A stretch of 64,000 nucleotides of DNA. It comes from JACPAP01 sp035287045. GTDB taxonomy: Bacteria > Gemmatimonadota > Gemmatimonadetes > Gemmatimonadales > GWC2-71-9. Below, piece after piece: positions 57,702 to 64,000 of the stretch. The stretch covers positions 22,531 to 86,530 of the forward strand of contig DATECF010000116.1 of assembly GCA_035287045.1 (NCBI GenBank), written 5' to 3'. Under the pieces are notes generated by a model. That model did not search any database, had not been told where the DNA came from, and was given only the letters and a program-made list of their open reading frames with translations. The translations under genes and the position numbers were made by a program. Within the stretch, counting starts at the first letter, position 1. Each line of letters starts with the position of its first letter.

Positions 57702-59543
57702 TCACCAGGCGATGCCGTAATCCTCGCCGTGGGTGCTCGACCCGCCCCAGAACGTCCCGTGCTTCCAGTCGAAATAGATCGCGTTGATCGGCCCTGAGGT
57801 GAGCCGCTCGAACTCCAGGGTGTAACCCATCCGGCGCAGCTCGCCGCGCACCCACTCCGGAACGCCCTCCTGCAGCGTGACGCGGCCCGGCCGCGCCGCG
57901 TGATCGTCGAACGAGCTCCGCATCTGGTAGCTGTTGATATTGGCGGCCTCCGCCGCCTGCTGCACGTTCATCCCGAACTCGACGACGTTCAAGAAGAACT
58001 GCAGGAGATTCTGATCCTGGGTGTCCCCGCCCTGCACCGCGAACGCCAGAAACGGTTTCCCGTCCTTGAGCGCCAGGCTGGGCGTCAACGTCACGCGGGG
58101 CCGCTTGCCGGGCTCCACCACGTTGAACGGGTTTTCAGCGCGGTCCGTGATGAAGCTCTGCATCCGCTGGCTCATTCCCACCCCCGTGCGCCCGGCGATG
58201 ACGGCCGGAATCCAGCCGCCGCTCGGGGTAATGGACACCACCCAGCCTTTCTCGTCCGCCGCCTCGATGGACGTGGTGCCGGCGTTGAACGTCTCCCGGA
58301 ACCGGGCGTCGGCTCCGGTGGAGCTCGTCGCGGCGGCCGGTTTGGGAGGCCAGGCCCGGAGCAACTCGGCAAACGGGTTGGTCCCGTTCATGAACGGGTA
58401 CGGATCGCCGGGCTTGATGTTGGGATCGTTCCGTTCCCACTGAATCAGCTTGGCCCGCTCCCTGGCGTACTCCTTGGAGAGGAGACCCCTGACCGGCTCG
58501 TCCGGAGGAAAATAGGGATCGCCGTAGTAGAAGTCGCGGTCCGCGAACGCCAGGCTCATCGCCTGGTATAACAGGTGGATGTATCGGGCGCTGTTGTAGC
58601 CTTGGGCCTTGACGTCGAAGTTCTCCAGGATGTTCAGCGCCTGGAGCAGCGCCGGCCCCTGGGTCCAGACGTTGAGCTTGTACACGTCGATACCCCGGTA
58701 CGTGGTCATCACCGGCTCTTCGATCCGCACCCGCCAGTTGGCGAGATCCTGGAGGGTGACCAGCCCGCCTGCTTCGCGCGCCCCCCGGACGAACTCCTCG
58801 GCGATGTCGCCCCGGTAGAACCGGCCATACGCCGCGTAAATCGCGTCCTTCCGGCTCTTCCCCTGGCGGAGCGCCTGCTGCTCGGCCTCGACCAGCTTCC
58901 GCAGTGTGGCGGCGAGATCCGCCTGCTTGAACACTTCCCCTCCGCTGGGGGCTTCGCGCTCCTCGCCCAGGTGCGGCAGGTACACCGCGCGGGAGTACGT
59001 CCAGTCCTTGATGCGCTGCTTGTTGCGCTCGATCGAATTGGCCGTCTGCTCATCGATGGCGTACCCGTCCGCCAGCTGAATGGCGGGCTCGAGCACGTCT
59101 TGGAGGCTCATGGTTCCCCATTCCGCCAGCATCGTCAGCAACCCGCCGGGCGTCCCCGGTGTCACCGCGGCGAGCGGTCCGTACTCCGGCGGGTAGCGCA
59201 GGTCCTTGCCGCGGAAGAACTCGGCCGTGGCGCCGGTGGGCGCCACGCCCAGCGCGTTGAGCCCGATCACCTTGCCGGTGGCGGGATGGTAGATCAGGGC
59301 CTGGGTTTCGCCGCCCCAGCTCAGGACGTCCCACATGGTGCAGACGGCGGCCAGCATGGCGGCGGCGGCATCCACCGCGTTGCCGCCCTTCTGGAACATC
59401 ATGGCCCCGGCGGCCGCGCCCAGGGGTTTGCCGGTGATCGCCACCCAGTGCCGTCCGTGCAGCACCGGTTTCATGGTCCGCTGCGCCTCGAGCGTCGAAG
59501 CGGTCAGGGCGAGGACCAGCGTGACGGAGAGGGCGATGCGCAT
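57702..59543 (-). CDS. ggt: Exported gamma-glutamyltransferase family protein
   Basis: GGT cleaves or transfers the gamma-glutamyl group of glutathione-like peptides after self-processing. The 613-residue precursor has a signal peptide (MRIALSVTLVLALTASTLEAQ). ATG 59543 is preceded by AGGAGGAG. Family features are MMFQKGGNAVDAAAAM, LPHLG, and the processing nucleophile in AGTTSIEAADEKG (Thr near 420), followed by a small-subunit region with QGGDTQDQNLLQFFLN. It converges with korB across 10 bp. In a BshA-containing organism a non-glutathione gamma-glutamyl substrate is possible. Confidence 0.9.
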   Translation of the reverse strand: MRIALSVTLVLALTASTLEAQRTMKPVLHGRHWVAITGKPLGAAAGAMMFQKGGNAVDAAAAMLAAVCTMWDVLSWGGETQALIYHPATGKVIGLNALGVAPTGATAEFFRGKDLRYPPEYGPLAAVTPGTPGGLLTMLAEWGTMSLQDVLEPAIQLADGYAIDEQTANSIERNKQRIKDWTYSRAVYLPHLGEEREAPSGGEVFKQADLAATLRKLVEAEQQALRQGKSRKDAIYAAYGRFYRGDIAEEFVRGAREAGGLVTLQDLANWRVRIEEPVMTTYRGIDVYKLNVWTQGPALLQALNILENFDVKAQGYNSARYIHLLYQAMSLAFADRDFYYGDPYFPPDEPVRGLLSKEYARERAKLIQWERNDPNIKPGDPYPFMNGTNPFAELLRAWPPKPAAATSSTGADARFRETFNAGTTSIEAADEKGWVVSITPSGGWIPAVIAGRTGVGMSQRMQSFITDRAENPFNVVEPGKRPRVTLTPSLALKDGKPFLAFAVQGGDTQDQNLLQFFLNVVEFGMNVQQAAEAANINSYQMRSSFDDHAARPGRVTLQEGVPEWVRGELRRMGYTLEFERLTSGPINAIYFDWKHGTFWGGSSTHGEDYGIAW

Positions 59544-59593
59544 GTCTCCTCCTTGAGCCATTGAGCCTGCGTTCCCCGATGAACCTGACAGAC

Positions 59594-59704
59594 ATTCACC
59601 GCGGAGATCGCAGAGACCGCAGAGAGGGGATGGGGAGGATCTTTCACCATCTGTATCGCTTCTGCGAAAGCTTCTCCGCGAACTCTGCGTTCTCAGCGGT
59701 GAAT
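59594..59704. repeat. 111-bp inverted-repeat (MITE/REP-like) element
   Basis: The left arm 59594-59625 begins ATTCACCGCGGAGATCGCAG and the right arm, read in reverse from 59704, begins ATTCACCGCTGAGAACGCAG. About 26 of 32 positions match, around a 47-bp centre. It lies in the 237-bp gap between divergent genes. TTCACCGC...CGCAGAG elements of this kind are scattered in many environmental bacterial genomes. No open reading frame or obvious target duplication is seen. Confidence 0.75.
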
Positions 59705-59780
59705 TACTCCAGGCGACACCAGAAGGCCAGGTCCAGCACCGGGGGCTTCCATCGCCGAGCTGAACCTACGACGTTTAGTC

Positions 59781-60395
59781 ATGCAAACTTCCCGGGTCCC
59801 CCTGACGCTGCTCGGCTTCGGCCTGGTGGTGACGCTGGGCGCCGCCGTCCAGGGGCGGCCCGGCGACCCGCTCACCAATGCCGGCATCCAGCGTGCCGCG
59901 GCACGCCTGGACTCGGTGTTCGTCTCCCGCACCGCCCCCCGCGTCATGATCAAGGGCGGCGACTTCGGCTCCTACCTGATCGCGCGCCTGGGCGTGGTGC
60001 CGATCCCCGCCGACCTCACCCTGCGCGTGGTGGTGAACCGGGAGCACATGGCGCTCACCGGCAGGTTGCGGGACGTGCCGGTCCTTGCCCGGGAAGCGAT
60101 GGGCGGGATGTTCGCCATGGTGCCCCTGGACACGCCCCTGGAGGCGGAGATCTCGATGCAACGGATCGAACCCGAGTGGGTGCGGTTCCGGCTGGCAACC
60201 GTCCGGGTCAACAACCTCCCAGTGCCCGAGACCATGCTCGCTGCCTTGATGTCCCGCGTGGCCCGGCAATACGGCGTGCCCAGTGAAACCGGGCGCGATC
60301 TGGTGGTGCGGATCCCACCCGACGGAAACGTCGAGCTGGTCAGCGGCTGGGTGCGAGTGAGCCGGTCCACCGTGGGCGACGGCGGGCCGCCGTAA
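59781..60395 (+). CDS. Exported hypothetical protein
   Basis: The gene is not recognised. The 204-residue protein has a short N-terminal hydrophobic segment (LTLLGFGLVVTLGAAVQG, about 8-25) that looks like a signal peptide. The remainder is a soluble mixed alpha/beta domain with blocks VMIKGGDFGSYLIARLG, LRVVVNREHMALTGRLRDVP and RFRLATVRVNNLPVPETML. It overlaps the next gene (TAATG), so the two form a pair. ATG 59781 has no clear ribosome binding site. Confidence 0.7.
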   Translation: MQTSRVPLTLLGFGLVVTLGAAVQGRPGDPLTNAGIQRAAARLDSVFVSRTAPRVMIKGGDFGSYLIARLGVVPIPADLTLRVVVNREHMALTGRLRDVPVLAREAMGGMFAMVPLDTPLEAEISMQRIEPEWVRFRLATVRVNNLPVPETMLAALMSRVARQYGVPSETGRDLVVRIPPDGNVELVSGWVRVSRSTVGDGGPP

Positions 60396-60721
60396 TGCGT
60401 CGCTTCGTCAAGTTCCTGCTCATCGCGGCGCTGCTGGCCGCGGGCTTCGCCGCCTATTCCTATCTCGGCGCGCGCTTTTCGGCCGGCCGGCTGCTGGGCG
60501 CCAATCCGCCTCTCAGCGGGCGGAGTATCACCTTCAGCTTCGACGGCGTCCGAGGCATCCCCGGCACGCCCAAGGCCTGGGTGTTCAGCTACCACAGCAG
60601 CAAGCTGCCGGGCGTGCCCAGCGCGCAGATCATCATTTCCTACAACGGCCGCGTAATCGCCACCCGCCCCGCCGACCTCCAGGCCCGGTTGTTCGCCTGG
60701 GAGAAAGCGCGGTTGCCGTAA
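60395..60721 (+). CDS. Small exported or membrane-anchored hypothetical protein
   Basis: The gene is not recognised. The 108-residue protein has an N-terminal hydrophobic helix (FLLIAALLAAGFAAYSYLG, about 7-25) that anchors it or acts as a signal. A beta-rich tail follows, including ITFSFDGVRGIPGTPKAWVF and SAQIIISYNGRVIATRP. It starts one base inside the stop of the preceding gene. A strong hairpin 8 bp downstream (60729-60781) ends the pair. Confidence 0.68.
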   Translation: MRRFVKFLLIAALLAAGFAAYSYLGARFSAGRLLGANPPLSGRSITFSFDGVRGIPGTPKAWVFSYHSSKLPGVPSAQIIISYNGRVIATRPADLQARLFAWEKARLP

Positions 60722-60728
60722 GAACGAC

Positions 60729-60781
60729 GGGGGATGGAAGCGATGGAGGCTGGGGGAGCCCTCCATCCCCTTCCATCCCCC
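60729..60781 (+). terminator. Large hairpin built from decanucleotide units
   Basis: The left arm GGGGGATGGAAGCGATGGAGG (60729-60749) pairs with the right arm ending TTCCATCCCCC (60781) with one bulge and few mismatches, enclosing a short loop. Both arms are the GGGGGATGGA unit also seen tandemly at 53791-53830. It lies 8 bp after the preceding stop and could work as a 3'-end structure. A weak pyrimidine stretch (CTTCTCTTGG) follows. Confidence 0.5.
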
Positions 60782-60871
60782 TTCTCTTGGCGGCTTGCCC
60801 TCCGCGTTCCCGCGGTGCAATCTCAGGATGTTCGCCGAAGCGCCGTCTAACCCGAGCCGAACGACGTTCCC

Positions 60872-63800
60872 ATGACTATCTCCCGTAGTACTCCATGGCT
60901 CTGCGCCGCCGTCCTTGCCGTCGCCGCCGCCACTCCATCACTCCAGGCGCAGGGCGCAGACCCAAACACCATCTACAACTCGGCGTTGTTCCAGGGCATC
61001 AACTACCGCATGGTCGGCCCGACGCGCGGCGGACGGGTCACCGCCGTGGCCGGGGTCCCAAGCCAGCCCAACGTCTTCTACATCGGTGCGGTGGGCGGCG
61101 GTGTGTGGAGAACCGACGACTACGGCCTTTCCTGGCGCCCGGTCACCGACGGCTACTTCGAAACCGGGTCCATCGGCGCGATCCGGGTGGCGGACTCGGA
61201 TCCTAATACCATCTACGTGGGCACCGGCTCGGATGGCATCCGCAGCAACGTGATCCAGGGCCGCGGGGTGTACAAGTCCACCGACGGTGCCACGACCTGG
61301 CGGTTTCTGGGGCTCAAAGAGGTGGGCCAGATCGGCGCGGTGGTGATTCACCCGCGTGATCCGAACACCGTCTACGTCGCGGCCCAGGGGAACGCGTTCA
61401 AACCGACCAGGGACCGGGGCGTGTATCGGACCAGAGACGGCGGCCGGACGTGGCAGAAAGTGCTCTTCGTGTCCGACTCGACCGGAGCGACGGACCTGGA
61501 GATGGCGCCCGACAACCCCAACGAGCTGTACGCCGCCATGTGGCGCAACGAGCGGAAGCCCTGGACCATCATCTCCGGCGCCCGCGAGGGTGGGATCTAT
61601 AAGTCCACCGATGGCGGCGACACCTGGACCAAACTCACCAACGGGCTGCCCGGGGGCCTCTTCGGGAAGAGCGACCTCGCCGTGTCACCGGCCGATCCCA
61701 GGCGCGTCTATGCGCTGATCGAAGCCCCGGAACCGCAGGACGGCCTGTATCGATCCGACGATCGGGGACAGACATGGCGTCTGGCGTCGAGCTACAATCC
61801 GTTGCTCAACCGGCCGTTCTACTACACCAACGTGGACGCGGATCCCACCAATGCCGACGTGGTGTGGGTGAACGACGAAGGGTTTTTCAAGTCCGTGGAC
61901 GGCGGGCAGAACTGGCAACGCGTGTCCACTCCGCACGGCGACAACCACGACATGTGGATCAACCCCGGCAACCCCAACGTCTTCATCCAGTCGAATGACG
62001 GCGGAGCCAACGTCACCCAGGACGGGGGCAAGACCTGGTCCACTCAGCACAACCAGCCCACCGCCGAGCTGTACCAGGTGGACGTGGACGACCAGTTCCC
62101 GTTCTGGATGTATGCCGGCCAGCAGGACAACACCACCATCGCGGTGCCGAGCCTCCCCCCGTTCTCCCACCCCGCCGGGCCCAGCGGGTACTGGACCGAG
62201 GTGGGCGGCTGCGAGACCGGGCCGGCCGTGCCCAAGCCGGGGAACCACAACATCGTGTACGCCAACTGCAAGGGGTTGTTCGGCCGGTATAACAAGCTCA
62301 CGGGACAGGAGAAGCAATATTACATCGGCGCGCAGAACATCTACGGCCACAACCCGAAGGACCTCAAATACCGTTTCCAGCGGACGGTGCCGATTGAGGT
62401 CTCACCCCATGACCCGAACACCGTGTACATGGGCTCGCAGTTCGTGCACCGGACCACGGACGACGGCGCCACCTGGGAGATCATCTCGCCCGATCTCACG
62501 GCCAACAAGCCGCAGTACCAGACGTTCTCCGGCACGCCCATCACCCGCGATATCACCGGCGAAGAGCACTATCAGGTGATCTACGCCATCCGGGAATCGA
62601 AGTTGGAGCGGGGGCTGATCTGGGCGGGTGCCAACGACGGCCCGTTCCACGTGACCCGGGACGGCGGGAAGACCTGGACCAACGTCACCCCCAGGGATCT
62701 GCCGCCGGACGGCCGAGTCCAGAACATCGAGCCGTCACCCCACCAGGCGGGAAAGGCCTATTTCGCGGTCTATCGCTTTCTGCTGGGCGACGAGCAGCCG
62801 TACCTCTATCGCACCACCGACTACGGCAAGACGTGGACCCGCCTCACCACCGGCCAGAACGGGATCCCGGCGGACTACCCTACGCGCGTGGTGCGCGAGG
62901 ACCCGGTGCGCGCCGGGTTGCTCTACGCGGGTACCCAGTACGGCATGTTCGTGTCGTTTGACGACGGCGCCCACTGGCAACGGTTCCAGCAGAACCTGCC
63001 CGGGACCCCGGTGACCGACATCAAGGTGGTCGGGAGCGACCTCGCCGTTGCCACCATGGGTCGCTCGTTCTGGGTGATGGACAATGTCCAACCGCTCCGG
63101 GAGCTGTCGCAGCAGGTCGCGTCCAAGCCGCGCCACCTGTTCCAGCCGCGGGATGCCCACCGTATGCGGTACAGCGCCGGTTTTGGGTTCGGACCCCAGC
63201 CGCCCGCCGATCCCCAGTACATCCGGCCTGGCGCCATTGTCGACTACTACTTGGCGCAGCCACCGGCCGGTGAGGTGAAGCTCGAGATCCTCGATGCCCG
63301 CGGTAACACGATTCGCGTGTTCTCCAGCGAGGAGGGCGGGACCGGGAGCCAGATGCCGCAGGGCATGCGCGCGCCCGTCATCGTGCAGGCCGGCTCACCC
63401 CGTCTCGAAAAGCGCGCCGGCATGCACCGGTTTATCTGGGACCTGGCCCACCCGGGGGCCTGGGACACCAATCCGCAGCGCGCCGGGGGCGGCGGGCCCC
63501 TGGCGGTACCGGGGAGCTACCAGGTCCGGCTGAGCGCCGGCGACTGGAGCGAGACCAAGTCGTTCCGGGTCCTGGTGGACCCGAGGGTGACCCAGGATGG
63601 CGTGACCCTTGCCGACCTGGAGGGCCAGCTGGACCTGAGCTTCAAGGTCCGCGATGCCCTGGGTGAAGCCCGTATGGCGCTCCAGCGCGTACAGGACGCC
63701 AAGAAAGGCCTGCAGCAGAACAGCGACGGCTGGCGCCGCCTCGATACCATCGAGGCGCAGTTGGCCACGGCCTCGGCCAATGGCATCCGCTACCCCCAGC

Positions 63801-63955
63801 CCATGTTGATCGATCAAATCGCGTATCTGTACCGGATGATCGCGCAGAGCGACCAGAAGGTGGGTCGCGACGGCCTCGAACGGTACGAGGAGCTGCGAAA
63901 GCAGTTGGACGGACTAGTACAGCGGATTGCGGGAGCGGTTGACGGGAGTCGTTGA
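60872..63955 (+). CDS. Large secreted VPS10/sortilin-like beta-propeller (BNR-repeat) protein
   Basis: The 1027-residue protein has a signal peptide (about 1-27, ending SLQAQG). About 10 BNR/Asp-box repeats of the form S/T-x-D-x-G-x-x-W follow (such as RTDDYGLSW, KSTDGATTW, RTRDGGRTW, KSTDGGDTW, TRDGGKTW, RTTDYGKTW) across residues about 60-720, building one or two beta-propellers of the sortilin/xyloglucanase type. Residues about 770-930 look like a beta-sandwich (VKLEILDARGNTIRVF) and the last 90 are helical. No catalytic pair typical of GH74 was identified. It is common in Gemmatimonadota and likely binds extracellular polymers or peptides. Confidence 0.85.
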   Translation: MTISRSTPWLCAAVLAVAAATPSLQAQGADPNTIYNSALFQGINYRMVGPTRGGRVTAVAGVPSQPNVFYIGAVGGGVWRTDDYGLSWRPVTDGYFETGSIGAIRVADSDPNTIYVGTGSDGIRSNVIQGRGVYKSTDGATTWRFLGLKEVGQIGAVVIHPRDPNTVYVAAQGNAFKPTRDRGVYRTRDGGRTWQKVLFVSDSTGATDLEMAPDNPNELYAAMWRNERKPWTIISGAREGGIYKSTDGGDTWTKLTNGLPGGLFGKSDLAVSPADPRRVYALIEAPEPQDGLYRSDDRGQTWRLASSYNPLLNRPFYYTNVDADPTNADVVWVNDEGFFKSVDGGQNWQRVSTPHGDNHDMWINPGNPNVFIQSNDGGANVTQDGGKTWSTQHNQPTAELYQVDVDDQFPFWMYAGQQDNTTIAVPSLPPFSHPAGPSGYWTEVGGCETGPAVPKPGNHNIVYANCKGLFGRYNKLTGQEKQYYIGAQNIYGHNPKDLKYRFQRTVPIEVSPHDPNTVYMGSQFVHRTTDDGATWEIISPDLTANKPQYQTFSGTPITRDITGEEHYQVIYAIRESKLERGLIWAGANDGPFHVTRDGGKTWTNVTPRDLPPDGRVQNIEPSPHQAGKAYFAVYRFLLGDEQPYLYRTTDYGKTWTRLTTGQNGIPADYPTRVVREDPVRAGLLYAGTQYGMFVSFDDGAHWQRFQQNLPGTPVTDIKVVGSDLAVATMGRSFWVMDNVQPLRELSQQVASKPRHLFQPRDAHRMRYSAGFGFGPQPPADPQYIRPGAIVDYYLAQPPAGEVKLEILDARGNTIRVFSSEEGGTGSQMPQGMRAPVIVQAGSPRLEKRAGMHRFIWDLAHPGAWDTNPQRAGGGGPLAVPGSYQVRLSAGDWSETKSFRVLVDPRVTQDGVTLADLEGQLDLSFKVRDALGEARMALQRVQDAKKGLQQNSDGWRRLDTIEAQLATASANGIRYPQPMLIDQIAYLYRMIAQSDQKVGRDGLERYEELRKQLDGLVQRIAGAVDGSR

Positions 63956-63963
63956 GGGCGGGA

Positions 63964-63999
63964 GTGGCGGCAGAAGCGGCAGGGGCGGCAGAGGAGTCG
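63964..63999 (+). repeat. Nonanucleotide repeat at the window end
   Basis: Units GTGGCGGCA, GAAGCGGCA, GGGGCGGCA, GAGGAGTCG (9 bp each) start 9 bp after the propeller gene and may continue beyond the window. GGCAG recurs every 9 bp, as at 54697-54723. Confidence 0.5.
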
Positions 64000-64000
64000 G

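Noticed and set aside
59767..59780. Shared ACGACGTT before genes at 59781 and 60872 as a common regulatory site
   Set aside because: Only eight bases are shared, with no palindromic extension or consistent promoter spacing.

Overview
The window is a gene-dense, high-GC bacterial chromosome segment. It has no phage, transposase, rRNA or CRISPR. Gene content (14-subunit-type Nuo operon, BshA bacillithiol glycosyltransferase, Bat/MoxR cluster, many secreted S9, GGT and beta-propeller proteins, KorAB) and composition suggest an environmental Gemmatimonadota-like organism. That placement is inference; no 16S gene is present. About 60 protein genes and one tRNA gene leave no gap over 300 bp. Neighbouring genes very often overlap by ATGA or GTGA, so many units look translationally coupled.

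Layout. (1) 1-5522, minus: nuoABCDEFG, truncated in nuoG by the window edge, with a TTGACA promoter and a Rex-like palindrome in front of nuoA. (2) 5686-13919: dcd, a zinc-finger/membrane hypothetical, a secreted S9 peptidase, a lipoprotein D-aminoacylase-like amidohydrolase, a GNAT plus metallo-beta-lactamase pair, and a GntR/FCD regulator. (3) 14044-17251, plus: GNAT, N-succinylamino-acid racemase-like enolase and M20 deacylase, linked by ATGA overlaps. Together these match the known three-step irreversible D- to L-amino acid route. (4) 17263-19713: a TreT-type trehalose synthase with a C-terminal YHS-like zinc domain, followed by a GalT-family nucleotidyltransferase. (5) 24775-19746, minus: an isocitrate/isopropylmalate-type dehydrogenase, HMG-CoA-lyase-like lyase, CaiB CoA-transferase, LeuC and LeuD. 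This five-gene unit is best explained as a branched C5/C6 dicarboxylate pathway, and it is preceded by a perfect hairpin that buries its ribosome binding site. (6) 25206-30937: cupin, small membrane proteins, APC permease, DUF5916-type outer-membrane protein, methyltransferase. (7) 48591-31030, minus: an almost gapless 16-gene run, scpA-scpB-rluB-dehydrogenase-moxR-DUF58-bat genes-mutL-miaA-bshA-uppP-birA-coaX. (8) 48747-52758: rpsT, a zinc-ribbon coiled-coil protein, and the pyrR-pyrB-pyrC operon. (9) 52869-63955: proline dehydrogenase, tRNA-Ser(CGA), thioesterase, korAB, gamma-glutamyltransferase, two hypotheticals and a 1027-residue secreted beta-propeller protein.

The least explained signal is non-coding. 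Short-period tandem arrays of 8, 9 and 10 bp recur at gene boundaries. An octanucleotide ATGCCGTY array sits just upstream of nuoF, upstream of the thioesterase, and (reverse orientation) across the racemase stop and deacylase start. Because each 8-bp unit carries an ATG and 8 is not a multiple of 3, copy-number change would shift which ATGs are in frame. An imperfect 111-bp inverted repeat (59594-59704) looks like a small dispersed MITE/REP-like element.
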